A DNA stretch of 64,000 bases from contig JAGWXT010000004.1 in the NCBI GenBank assembly GCA_018969715.1, forward strand, positions 62,001 to 126,000, written 5' to 3'. A program made the translations under genes and the position numbers. This DNA comes from Actinomycetales bacterium (lineage in GTDB: Bacteria > Actinomycetota > Actinomycetes > S36-B12 > UBA5976). Below, in pieces: positions 14,699-24,137 of the stretch (position 1 is the first letter of the stretch; every line of letters starts with the position of its first letter). The notes under the pieces were generated by a model, which did not search any database, was not told the DNA's origin, and was given only the letters and a program-made list of their open reading frames with translations.

Positions 14699-15769
14699 GT
14701 GTCCGTCCTCGACCAGGCCGGCCTGCGCCAGCGCGTCCAGGCCGTCCTCGACGCCTTCATCGTCGAGCGCCGTGGGCTGCTGGTGGGAATCCACAGCGGC
14801 CTGGCCCCCCTTGTCGACTACGGCACCGATCTGCTCGCCGGCGGCAAGCGGCTGCGGGCTGCCTTCTGCTACTGGGGGTGGCGGGCAGCGGGCGCCCCGG
14901 ACAGCGAGGAGGCGGTCCGAGCGGCCAGTGCGCTGGAGCTGCTGCAGGGCTGTGCGCTGGTCCACGACGACGTCATGGACAACTCCGACACCAGGCGTGG
15001 CCAGCCGGCCGCCCACCGCCGCTTCGCGGAGCTGCACCGCTCGGCCCAGTGGGCGGGGGACCCCGTTGCATTCGGACTGGGTGGTGCGGTGCTGCTCGGT
15101 GACCTGCTGCTGTCGTGGGCCGATGAGCTGCTGCTCACCTGCGGACTTCCGCTGCCGGCACTGGCGCGTGGGAAGGCGGTCTACGACGTCATGCGGACCG
15201 AGCTGATGGGTGGGCAGTACCTGGACCTGCTGGAGCAGGCGCAGCGCTGCGACTCGGTGGCGGACGCCCTGCAGGTCGCGCGTTACAAGTCGGCGAAGTA
15301 CACCATTGAACGACCACTCCACCTGGGGTCGGCCCTGGCTGGCGGCAGTGAGCCGCTGATCGAGGCGTTGCGTGCCTTCGGACTGCATCTGGGCGAGGCC
15401 TTCCAGTTGCGCGATGACGTGCTCGGGGTCCTCGGCGACCCCTCCCTGACCGGGAAGCCGGCCGGCGATGACCTGCGCGAGGGCAAGCGGACGGTACTCG
15501 TCCTCACCGCACTCGCTGCCGCCACAGCAGGCCAGCGCGATGTTCTCGCTGCAGGAATCGGGGATCCGCGGTTGACTGATGAGGGGGTGGCGCGGTTGCG
15601 CGAGATCATCGTCGACACCGGTTCAGTTGACCGAGTGGAGTCGATGATCGAGCAGGCCGCGGACGCCGCCCTGGATCACCTGCGGCGGGCGCGAACGCTG
15701 GGCATGGACGAGCAGGCCGATGTGGTCCTCTCCGAGCTGGCGGTCGTGGCCACCCAGCGGGCCCACTGA
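14699..15769 (+). CDS. crtE: Polyprenyl diphosphate synthase, probable geranylgeranyl diphosphate synthase
   Basis: 356 residues from GTG 14699, chosen because an AGGGTGA Shine-Dalgarno lies 6-9 nt upstream; ATG 14657 is in frame but only 34 bp from the divergent metF start. First Asp-rich motif DDVMDNSDTRRG (about 92-103) and second motif RDDVLGVLGD (about 237), with GGKRLRA before the first. It condenses isopentenyl diphosphate to C20 diphosphate, the precursor for the phytoene synthase encoded downstream. Chain length is inferred from the crt context; it might also feed menaquinone or other prenyl products. Confidence 0.87.
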   Translation: MSVLDQAGLRQRVQAVLDAFIVERRGLLVGIHSGLAPLVDYGTDLLAGGKRLRAAFCYWGWRAAGAPDSEEAVRAASALELLQGCALVHDDVMDNSDTRRGQPAAHRRFAELHRSAQWAGDPVAFGLGGAVLLGDLLLSWADELLLTCGLPLPALARGKAVYDVMRTELMGGQYLDLLEQAQRCDSVADALQVARYKSAKYTIERPLHLGSALAGGSEPLIEALRAFGLHLGEAFQLRDDVLGVLGDPSLTGKPAGDDLREGKRTVLVLTALAAATAGQRDVLAAGIGDPRLTDEGVARLREIIVDTGSVDRVESMIEQAADAALDHLRRARTLGMDEQADVVLSELAVVATQRAH

Positions 15770-15842
15770 CCCCCACCGGCTCACCAGCCGTGCCCGGTGC
15801 ACGTGTGGGTCCACACAACGACTGAAAGGAGGCGGCGGCCAG

Positions 15843-17363
15843 ATGAGGTTCCTCGGCGGTACCCCGGCACGTGTCAGCGGCCCAACCGACCGCGTGGTCA
15901 TCGTGGGCGCCGGCCTGGCCGGCCTGTCAGCGGCACTGCGGCTGGCCGGGGCCGGCCGCAGCGTCACCGTGCTGGAACGTGAGGATGTCCCGGGCGGTCG
16001 CAATGGCCTGCTGGTCGACTCCGGCTACCACTTCGACACCGGCCCATCGGTGCTGACCATGCCCGACCTCATCGCCGATGCCTTCGACGCCGTCGGCGAG
16101 CAGATGTCGGACTGGCTCACCCTCGAACCGGTGCGTCCGCTCTACCGTGCCTACTACCCCGATGGCTCCCGGCTGGACGTCCACGCCGATCCGCAGGAGA
16201 TGGCTGCGGAGATCTCGCGGGTGATCGGTCCAGCGGAGGCTGACGGCTACCTTCGCTACGTCGACTTCGTCTCCCGCCTGTACACCCTGGAGATGCGCGA
16301 CTTCATCGACCGCAATATCGACTCACCGCTGGACCTGCTCACCCCGAATCTCGCCCGGCTGGTCGCGCTCGGGGGCTTCCGTCGGCTGGCACCGAAGGTT
16401 GCGCAGTACCTCAAGGATCCGCGCACCCAGCGCGTCTACTCATTCCAGGCCATGTACGCGGGGCTGTCGCCCTACCAGGCCCTCGCGATCTATGCGGTGA
16501 TCGCCTACATGGACTCCGTTGCCGGGGTGTTCTTCCCCAAGGGGGGCATGCATGCGGTGCCGCGAGCGCTGGCCGGCGCCGCCGAGAAGCATGGCGTGAC
16601 CTTCCGTTACCGGACCACCGCTGCCCGCGTGGAGACCGTCGGCGACCGGGCAACCGCGGTGATCACCGATGACGGTGAGCGGATTCCCGCCGACGTCGTG
16701 ATCCTCAACCCGGACCTTCCGGTGGCCTACCGGGACCTGCTCGGCCACCAGCCGTGGTCGGTGCGGCGGCTGCGCTACAGCCCTTCCGCATTCGTCATGC
16801 ACGTCGGCTCCCGAAAGTCCTACTCGCAGATTGCCCACCACAACATCCACTTCGGTCGTTCCTGGCGCGGGGTATTCGATGAACTCATCCGCCAGCGGCG
16901 CCTGATGACCGATCCCAGCCTGCTCGTCACCGCGCCCACCATGTCCGACCCGGCGCTGGCGCCCGCGGATCGGCAGATCTACTACATCCTCTTCCCGACA
17001 CCGAACCTCGATGCCGCGATCGACTGGCGTGCCGAGACCAGTCGCTACCGGGATGAGGTGCTGGCAACGCTGGAGGAGCGCGGATACCGGGGGTTCACCG
17101 ACGCCATCGAGGTGGAGCACATCACCACGCCACTGGACTGGGCGGACCGCGGGATGGAGCGGGGGGCGCCCTTCGCTGCCGCTCACACGTTCTTCCAGAC
17201 CGGGCCATTCCGACCCGGCAACCGCTGGGGTCGCAATGTCGTCTTCACCGGATCGGGCACCCAGCCGGGAGTGGGCGTGCCGATGGTGCTGTGCTCGGGT
17301 CGTTTGGCCGCGGAGCGCATCCTCGGCCGTGATCCGTCCTACCGCTCCCGCGCCTACACCTGA
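15843..17363 (+). CDS. crtI: Phytoene desaturase
   Basis: 506 residues from ATG 15843, preceded by AAAGGAGG 11 nt upstream. FAD motif VVIVGAGLAGLSAALRLAGAG (about 19-39), ERED-PGGR, FDTGPSVLTMP, and C-terminal GSGTQPGVGVPMVLCSGRLAAE are classic CrtI features. It introduces the double bonds that turn phytoene into lycopene (or neurosporene). It lies between crtE and crtB in the same direction, with a 73-bp gap after crtE. Confidence 0.95.
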   Translation: MRFLGGTPARVSGPTDRVVIVGAGLAGLSAALRLAGAGRSVTVLEREDVPGGRNGLLVDSGYHFDTGPSVLTMPDLIADAFDAVGEQMSDWLTLEPVRPLYRAYYPDGSRLDVHADPQEMAAEISRVIGPAEADGYLRYVDFVSRLYTLEMRDFIDRNIDSPLDLLTPNLARLVALGGFRRLAPKVAQYLKDPRTQRVYSFQAMYAGLSPYQALAIYAVIAYMDSVAGVFFPKGGMHAVPRALAGAAEKHGVTFRYRTTAARVETVGDRATAVITDDGERIPADVVILNPDLPVAYRDLLGHQPWSVRRLRYSPSAFVMHVGSRKSYSQIAHHNIHFGRSWRGVFDELIRQRRLMTDPSLLVTAPTMSDPALAPADRQIYYILFPTPNLDAAIDWRAETSRYRDEVLATLEERGYRGFTDAIEVEHITTPLDWADRGMERGAPFAAAHTFFQTGPFRPGNRWGRNVVFTGSGTQPGVGVPMVLCSGRLAAERILGRDPSYRSRAYT

Positions 17364-17384
17364 TCCGGTCCCGGGCGACGGGTA

Positions 17385-18347
17385 GTGTCAGGCGTCGTGT
17401 CGGGACGGGATCTGGATGCCGCCGGGATCACTGAGCCACGGCTGCGGGAGTCGTACGCCCGCTGCCGTGAACTCAACGCGGCGCACGGCAAGACCTACTA
17501 CCTCGCCACCCTCCTGCTGCCCCCGGGCAAGCGCCCCTACGTCCACGCCCTCTACGGCTTCGCCCGCTACGCCGATGAGATCGTCGACGACCTGGCAAGC
17601 ACGCTCAGCGATGAGCAGAAGGCGCAATGGCTGACCGGCTGGGGTGAGCGGTTCCTCGATGACCTCGACCGCGGCCACTCGACGGACCCGGTGTGCGCGG
17701 CGGTTGTCGACACCGTCACCCGTTGGCGGATCCCCCGGGCGCACTTCGAGGCCTTCCTCACGTCGATGGCGATGGACCTCACCGTCCGGGAGTACCAGAC
17801 TTACGACGACCTGTACCAGTACGTCTACGGCTCGGCAGCAGTGATCGGGCTGCAGATGGTGCCCATCCTGGAACCGAGTGACCCGCAGGCCTACGACCAT
17901 GCCATGGAGCTTGGCGTGGCCTTCCAGCTGGCGAACTTCATCCGTGATGTCGCGGAGGACCTCGATCGAGGACGCGTGTACCTGCCACTGCGCGAACTGG
18001 CCGAGCATGGGGTGACCCGAGCCGACCTTGAGCGCCGGGAGCTGACGCCAGCCCTGCGCGCGGCACTGGCAGCACAGGTGTCCCGCGTGCGCGTACTGGA
18101 GGAGCGCAGCCGACCGGGGATCGCCATGCTCCATCCCAGCAGCCAGCCGTGCATTGAGGCCGCGCGGGTGCTCTACTGCGGGATCGTCGATGCCGTGGCG
18201 GCCATCGACTACCAGGTCTTCCAGCGGCGCGCGCGGGTGTCAATGTCGCGGCGACTGGCGGTGGCGGGCCCGGCTTGGCTACGCGCGGTCCGCGCCCGAC
18301 GGAGGTTCGGGCCGGGACACGTCCGCGGCCTCGTCGACAACGCCTGA
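17385..18347 (+). CDS. crtB: Phytoene synthase
   Basis: 320 residues from GTG 17385 (GTG 17397 is an alternative). The two Asp-rich prenyl-binding motifs are DEIVDD (about residue 63) and RDVAEDLDRGRVYLP (about 186-200). The YTYYLAT-like stretch is present as KTYYLATLLLP. It condenses two GGPP to phytoene, the first carotenoid step. The 3' 69 bases overlap the convergent crtYd gene. Confidence 0.95.
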   Translation: MSGVVSGRDLDAAGITEPRLRESYARCRELNAAHGKTYYLATLLLPPGKRPYVHALYGFARYADEIVDDLASTLSDEQKAQWLTGWGERFLDDLDRGHSTDPVCAAVVDTVTRWRIPRAHFEAFLTSMAMDLTVREYQTYDDLYQYVYGSAAVIGLQMVPILEPSDPQAYDHAMELGVAFQLANFIRDVAEDLDRGRVYLPLRELAEHGVTRADLERRELTPALRAALAAQVSRVRVLEERSRPGIAMLHPSSQPCIEAARVLYCGIVDAVAAIDYQVFQRRARVSMSRRLAVAGPAWLRAVRARRRFGPGHVRGLVDNA

Positions 18348-18827
18348 TTCGCCCGGGGGAGGCTGACCGCCGCCCAGCGCGGACCGGGCGCCCGGTTGCT
18401 CGACCGCCGGATCGGCTACCGCCCGGGACACCCCCAGGATCCCGCCGCGCGGCCACCACCGCGGCGGCGGGCCGGAGTAGGGGGTGCGCTGAACCCCGCG
18501 GGCTCCCCACCACACCCACATCGACAGGGTGAGCAGGATCATTGCGAAGCCGAACAGCAGGTCCTCCACGGGTGCGAAGGCAAGCCGTCCATCGCCGATG
18601 AACGGCGGCCGCACCTCCCGGTAGTCCCCCGCACCCACGATGAAGGCCGGGTCGTAGGTGACGATGCGCAGTCCGGTCAGCACGCCATTGGTGAGCAGTT
18701 GGAACACGATGATGATGGCGTAGGACAGCCAGAAGGTAGGGCCCGCCACCACCCGCGTGCGCAGGATGAGCAGGTCGATGACGACCGCGAGCAGCACTGC
18801 CACAACACCGATCTCCGTGTAGGTCAT
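18279..18827 (-). CDS. crtYd: Lycopene cyclase subunit, CrtYd-type, with long C-terminal tail
   Basis: 182 residues; the first ~105 form the lycopene-cyclase domain with three membrane segments, including LRIVTYDPAFIVG and the conserved APVEDLLFGFAMIL (Pro-Val-Glu-Asp). The last ~70 residues are Pro/Gly/Arg-rich and have no family counterpart that I recognise; they are largely encoded antisense to the crtB 3' end. It forms a heterodimer with the CrtYc-type protein encoded upstream (ATGA overlap). It cyclises the psi ends of lycopene; such heterodimers give one or two beta or epsilon rings. Confidence 0.85.
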   Translation of the reverse strand: MTYTEIGVVAVLLAVVIDLLILRTRVVAGPTFWLSYAIIIVFQLLTNGVLTGLRIVTYDPAFIVGAGDYREVRPPFIGDGRLAFAPVEDLLFGFAMILLTLSMWVWWGARGVQRTPYSGPPPRWWPRGGILGVSRAVADPAVEQPGARSALGGGQPPPGESGVVDEAADVSRPEPPSGADRA

Positions 18828-19156
18828 GGCCGCGGCTCATCGTCGGCAACCGGCCATCGCTTGATCGCACGGATCGCCTCGAAGGTCAGTAGGGATGCGA
18901 TCGGCACGACAATGAAGAATGCGATCTCCTCCAGTGGGACAACACCCAGGCGCAGGCCGGTGACGCGCTCGGGGTCGAAGAACCAGTGCCCGGACACGAT
19001 TGCGTAGACGTCCCACGCGATGAAGAACCCGAGGACGGGCAGCAGTGCCAGCAGCAGGCGCAGCGGCTTGCGGTAGACGCGCGCCCCGAGGATCGCCTCA
19101 AGTCCCGCGGTGGCGACGATGATGAAGGCCAGAACGGCGAAGTAGGACAGCCTCAC
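18824..19156 (-). CDS. crtYc: Lycopene cyclase subunit, CrtYc-type
   Basis: 110 residues from GTG 19156, with three membrane segments and the conserved VPLEEIAFFIVVPI motif (Pro-Leu-Glu-Glu) near residue 75, plus HWFFDPERVTGLRLG. The longer frame to 19234 is antisense-like within the DAHP synthase gene and is not needed: GTG 19156 overlaps the DAHP synthase stop by four bases (GTGA). So cyclase translation is coupled to an aromatic-amino-acid gene upstream. Confidence 0.88.
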   Translation of the reverse strand: MRLSYFAVLAFIIVATAGLEAILGARVYRKPLRLLLALLPVLGFFIAWDVYAIVSGHWFFDPERVTGLRLGVVPLEEIAFFIVVPIASLLTFEAIRAIKRWPVADDEPRP

Positions 19157-20496
19157 CGTCCCGCACCGGCAAGCATCTCGGCGACCCGGAAGGCGAGTTC
19201 GAGCGACTGGACGCGATTGAGTCGCGGATCGCAAGCGGTCTCGTAGCGGGTTGGGAGGTCACCCTCACTGACACCTGCGATCCCCCCGACGCACTCGGTG
19301 ACGTCATCGCCGGTGAGCTCGATGTGGATGCCGCCCGGGTGGGTGCCGAGGTCACGGTGGACGTCGAAGAAGCCCTGCACCTCGGCCATCACCTCGCCGA
19401 GCAGCCGCGTCTTGTGCCCACTGGCGGCGGACCGGGTATTGCCGTGCATCGGATCGCATACCCAGACAACCGGGTGCCCGGTCTGCTCAACCGCCTCGAT
19501 CAGCGGCGGGAGGCGGTCCGCCACTGCCTCGGCCCCCAGCCTGGTGATGATCATCAGCCGGCCGGGGGTGGCGTCGGGGTCAAGCCGTTCCACCATCTCA
19601 ACCAGCCGCTGCGGTGTGACCGTCGGCCCGACCTTGACCCCGATCGGATTGCGCACCCGGCAGGCGAAGTCGATATGCGCACCCAACGGGTCCCGCGTCC
19701 GCTCCCCCACCCACAGCAGGTGCGCCGACAGGTCGTACAGCCAGCCTGTGCGGGGATCCACTCGAGTCAGTGCCCGCTCATAGTCCAGCAGCAGCGCCTC
19801 ATGGCTGGTGAAGAACTCGACACTGCGGAACTCCTGCGGGTCGGCGCCGCAGGCATGCATGAATGCCAGCGCCCGAGTGATGTCGGAGGCCATTCGCTCA
19901 TAGCGCTCCCCCTGTGCGGTACTTGCTGCGAAGTCCCGGTTCCAGGCGTGGACCATCCGCAGGTCAGCACTGCCCCCCTGCGTGAATGCGCGAATGAGGT
20001 TGAGCGTGGCGCTGGCCGCGTGATACGCCCGGACCATCCGATAGGGGTCGGCGCGGCGCGCTTCCGGGGTGAACGCGAGGTCGTTGATCGCATCCCCGCG
20101 GTAGGAGGGCAGCTCAACCTCCCCGATGCGCTCTGTGGGCTGACTGCGGGGCTTGGCGTACTGGCCCGCCATCCGGCCGATCTTCACCACCGGCAGCGTC
20201 GCTCCGTACGTGAGGACCACAGCCATCTGCAGGATGGTCTTGAGCCGAGCTCGGATGGAGTTGGCGGTGTTCGCCTCGAAGGTCTCCGCGCAGTCACCCC
20301 CGGTCAGGACGAAAGCCTCGCCGCGGGAGGCCTCAGCCAGTCGGCTGGTGAGCAGATCGCACTCCGTCGCGTTGACCAGCGCGGGCAGTGCGCTCAGGCG
20401 TCGCACAGCGTCGGCCAGAACGGCCTGATCGGGCCATTCCGGCTGCTGCAGGGCGGCGGGCCGCACCGCCGGCAGGTGGGTACTCACGGGATTCAT
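19153..20496 (-). CDS. aroG: Class II 3-deoxy-D-arabino-heptulosonate 7-phosphate synthase
   Basis: 447 residues from ATG 20496 (an upstream in-frame ATG at 20538 would overlap the phosphofructokinase gene). The N-terminal PAALQQPEWPD, the FVLTGGDCAETFEAN segment (with the metal-binding Cys), KIGRMAGQYAKPRS, GVKVGPTVTP, WVCDPMHGNT and GGIHIELTGDDVTECVGG are class II DAHPS features. It joins phosphoenolpyruvate and erythrose 4-phosphate at the head of the shikimate pathway. It lies 13 bp after the phosphofructokinase gene and overlaps crtYc by four bases. Confidence 0.95.
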   Translation of the reverse strand: MNPVSTHLPAVRPAALQQPEWPDQAVLADAVRRLSALPALVNATECDLLTSRLAEASRGEAFVLTGGDCAETFEANTANSIRARLKTILQMAVVLTYGATLPVVKIGRMAGQYAKPRSQPTERIGEVELPSYRGDAINDLAFTPEARRADPYRMVRAYHAASATLNLIRAFTQGGSADLRMVHAWNRDFAASTAQGERYERMASDITRALAFMHACGADPQEFRSVEFFTSHEALLLDYERALTRVDPRTGWLYDLSAHLLWVGERTRDPLGAHIDFACRVRNPIGVKVGPTVTPQRLVEMVERLDPDATPGRLMIITRLGAEAVADRLPPLIEAVEQTGHPVVWVCDPMHGNTRSAASGHKTRLLGEVMAEVQGFFDVHRDLGTHPGGIHIELTGDDVTECVGGIAGVSEGDLPTRYETACDPRLNRVQSLELAFRVAEMLAGAGR

Positions 20497-20509
20497 GAGG
20501 GGGATGTGC

Positions 20510-21535
20510 TCATCCGAAGAAGGCCGCCGCCTCGGCATAGCGGCTGGCTGGCACGGTCTTGAGCGTGCCCGTCGCCTCAGACAGCGGCACGTAGTTCACA
20601 TCGGTACCGCGCAGGGCCATCATCATGCCCCACGCCTCGTCACGCAGCGCCGCCGCTGCGGTCAATCCCAGCCGGGAGGCCAGCACCCGGTCATAGGCGG
20701 TCGGACTGCCACCGCGCTGCAGGTGTCCGAGCACCACCGCTCGTGACTCCAAGCCGGTCTGCTGCTCAAGATCGGCGGCGAGCAGCTCACCGATACCGGA
20801 GAGCTTGACGTGACCGAAGGCATCGCGTGAGGCGTCCTTCGTCACCAGTTCGCCCGTCGCCGCGGTGGCACCCTCCGCTGCCACGACGATTGCGTAGCCG
20901 GTTCGCTGGGCGCGCGACCGAACCCAGTCCGCAACCTCGCCCGGGTGGTACGGCACCTCGGGGATCAGCGTCACCGCCGCATCCGCTGCCATCCCCGTGT
21001 GCAGGGCGATCCAGCCGGCGTGCCGACCCATCACCTCCACGACGAGCACCCGGTGATGGGACCGAGCAGTGGTGTGGAGCCGGTCGACCGCCTCCGTTGC
21101 GATCGCGACGGCCGTATCGAACCCGAAGGTGTAGTCGGTGCCGGACAGGTCGTTGTCGATGGTCTTGGGCACCCCGATGACCTGGCAGCCAGCCGCAGTC
21201 AGGTGAGTGGCGACGCCCAGGGTGTCCTCGCCGCCGATCGCCACCAGGGCCTCGACACCGTCACTGCGAAGGTTCTCGACGATGCGCTCCACGCCCGCAT
21301 CAACCTTGAGCGGGTTGGTGCGGGACGACCCGAGGATCGTCCCTCCCACCGAGACGATGTCGGCCACCGTCGCGATGTCCAGGGGCATCGTCAGACCGGT
21401 CAGGGGCCCCTTCCACCCGTCCCGGTAGCCGAGGAAGTCGAAACCGAACTCCTCCACACCCCGCACGACCAGACCGCGGATCACGGCATTCAGCCCCGGG
21501 GCATCCCCGCCGCCGGTAAGGACCCCCACTCGCAT
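20510..21535 (-). CDS. pfkA: 6-phosphofructokinase, residues of the PPi-dependent type
   Basis: 341 residues. N-terminal GVLTGGGDAPGLNAVIRG, GGTILGSSRTNP, GGEDT (about 104) and VPKTIDNDLSGTD (about 124), MGRHAGW and GHLQRGGSPTAYDR mark the PfkA superfamily. At the two positions that separate donor types, Asp follows GGE (ATP enzymes have Gly: GGDG/GGEG) and Lys precedes TIDND (ATP enzymes usually have Gly). Both point to pyrophosphate rather than ATP as phosphoryl donor, which would make the step reversible. It is the first gene of the pfk-aroG-crtYc-crtYd run. Confidence 0.9.
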   Translation of the reverse strand: MRVGVLTGGGDAPGLNAVIRGLVVRGVEEFGFDFLGYRDGWKGPLTGLTMPLDIATVADIVSVGGTILGSSRTNPLKVDAGVERIVENLRSDGVEALVAIGGEDTLGVATHLTAAGCQVIGVPKTIDNDLSGTDYTFGFDTAVAIATEAVDRLHTTARSHHRVLVVEVMGRHAGWIALHTGMAADAAVTLIPEVPYHPGEVADWVRSRAQRTGYAIVVAAEGATAATGELVTKDASRDAFGHVKLSGIGELLAADLEQQTGLESRAVVLGHLQRGGSPTAYDRVLASRLGLTAAAALRDEAWGMMMALRGTDVNYVPLSEATGTLKTVPASRYAEAAAFFG

Positions 21536-21862
21536 GAGCGCTCACCCTCCATCACTCGACTCACCACGGGGCATGAGACCCGGTGGCCGCGCCCAATCTA
21601 CCGAGGGCGCCTTGGGCGCTTCGGTGCCTGCGGCAGCAGCGGGGGACGGGAATGTCAAGCCGTCCGTCGCAGTTAGCACTCTCGGACCGTGAGTGCCAGC
21701 CTCCGGGCAGGACCCGCACGGTCACGCAGCACCGCCCGGCCACACCGGCGGACCGCGAACGGCGCACCGGGAACCCCCGTGGCAACGGCTCGCGGATCAG
21801 GCAGTTCCGCGAACCAGCAGCTCCAGAACCAGCAGCTCCCCCGAACAGAAGGAGAGAACACC
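21536..21862. other. 327-bp intergenic region between phosphofructokinase and hsp20 (divergent)
   Basis: No coding frame with codon character fits here. It holds a CIRCE element at 21673-21699 and, just before the hsp20 ATG, the Shine-Dalgarno AGAAGGAGAG. A short near-duplicate CCAGCAGCTCC / CCAGCAGCTCC lies at about 21817-21840. I do not see a confident -35/-10 pair. Confidence 0.7.
21673..21699. promoter_or_regulatory. CIRCE element (HrcA operator) upstream of hsp20
   Basis: TTAGCACTC (21673-21681), nine-base spacer, GAGTGCCAG (21691-21699). The left arm is identical to the CIRCE consensus and the right arm matches GAGTGCTAA at seven of nine positions, with the canonical N9 spacing. HrcA binds this element and represses heat-shock genes. 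It lies 163 bp before the hsp20 ATG and 137 bp from the divergent phosphofructokinase start. Confidence 0.88.
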
Positions 21863-22318
21863 ATGGCTGCAGTTGTGCGTTTCGACCCATTCACGACACT
21901 GGCAACCCTTGACAGCGAGTTTGACGCCCTCGTGCGACGGACCCTGTCGGCCGCACCCAACGCGTGGGTCCCCGCAGCGGACATCACCCGCGAGGGCAAT
22001 GACACGGTCGTCACCCTTGAGATCCCAGGGGTGCCGGCAGCGGAGGTCACCGTCGAGGTCATCAACCGGACGCTCGTCATCAGCGGCACTCGGCCCGAGC
22101 CGGTCCGCGCGGAGGGAGCGCAGGAGATGCGGCGGGAGATCCGGCGCGGCGAGTTCAGCCGCCAGTTCCGCCTGCCCGAGCACGTCACCGCATCGGATGT
22201 CTCGGCCGCTGCGGCTGAGGGTGTGCTGACTGTCCGCGTGGCGAACACCACCCCGCCGGCCCCGGTGCCGACCCGGATCGAGGTGGCAACCGCAGCGGAG
22301 CCGGTCGCCGGCGCCTGA
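21863..22318 (+). CDS. Small heat shock protein, Hsp20/alpha-crystallin family
   Basis: 151 residues from ATG 21863, with AGAAGGAGAG upstream. The alpha-crystallin domain spans about residues 35-130: WVPAADITREGND, VVTLEIPGVPAAEVTVEV, LVISGTR, and EFSRQFRLPEHVTASDVSAAAAEGVLTVRV (the A-x-x-x-n-GVL motif). It is an ATP-independent holdase chaperone in the cytoplasm. The CIRCE operator upstream predicts HrcA control. Confidence 0.93.
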   Translation: MAAVVRFDPFTTLATLDSEFDALVRRTLSAAPNAWVPAADITREGNDTVVTLEIPGVPAAEVTVEVINRTLVISGTRPEPVRAEGAQEMRREIRRGEFSRQFRLPEHVTASDVSAAAAEGVLTVRVANTTPPAPVPTRIEVATAAEPVAGA

Positions 22319-22330
22319 GCCATCCGGGCT

Positions 22331-22432
22331 GTCCACTGCCGGAGGCACCGCCCCCGCATCGTGGGTCCACTGCCGGGGGCACCGCCCCCGCATCGTGGGT
22401 CCACTGCCGGGGGCACCGCCCCCGCATCGTGG
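22331..22432. repeat. 34-bp tandem repeat, three copies, each with a G5C hairpin
   Basis: Copies at 22331-22364, 22365-22398 and 22399-22432; copy 1 differs at one base. Each unit contains GGGGGC-ACC-GCCCCC (one mismatch in copy 1), a stable short hairpin. It starts 13 bp after the hsp20 stop. The copies may act as serial transcription terminators or RNA-stabilising hairpins; there is no T-run. Confidence 0.92.
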
Positions 22433-22570
22433 GTATCGTGCGGGGGTGATGTGCCGGCACCGGCAGGCGTTGCCCGAGGACGGGCCTAAGGCTCCCTCGG
22501 GACTCGGCGACCCCGCGGTCGTACCCGGCCACCACGGTCGGGGCCGGCCGCGGGACGGCCGGGCATCCCG

Positions 22571-24133
<1,563 letters not shown>

Positions 24134-24137
24134 GTCG

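Noticed and set aside
22331-22432. Possible CRISPR array (34-bp repeat, three copies)
   Set aside because: Copies are directly adjacent without spacers, and no cas gene is in the window.
22482-22495. DosR/DevR-type box (GGGCCTAAGGCTCC) before glpK
   Set aside because: Only partly matches the GGGACTWWAGTCCC-like consensus and lies before a gene not usually in that regulon; noted in the glpK entry but not claimed as a site.
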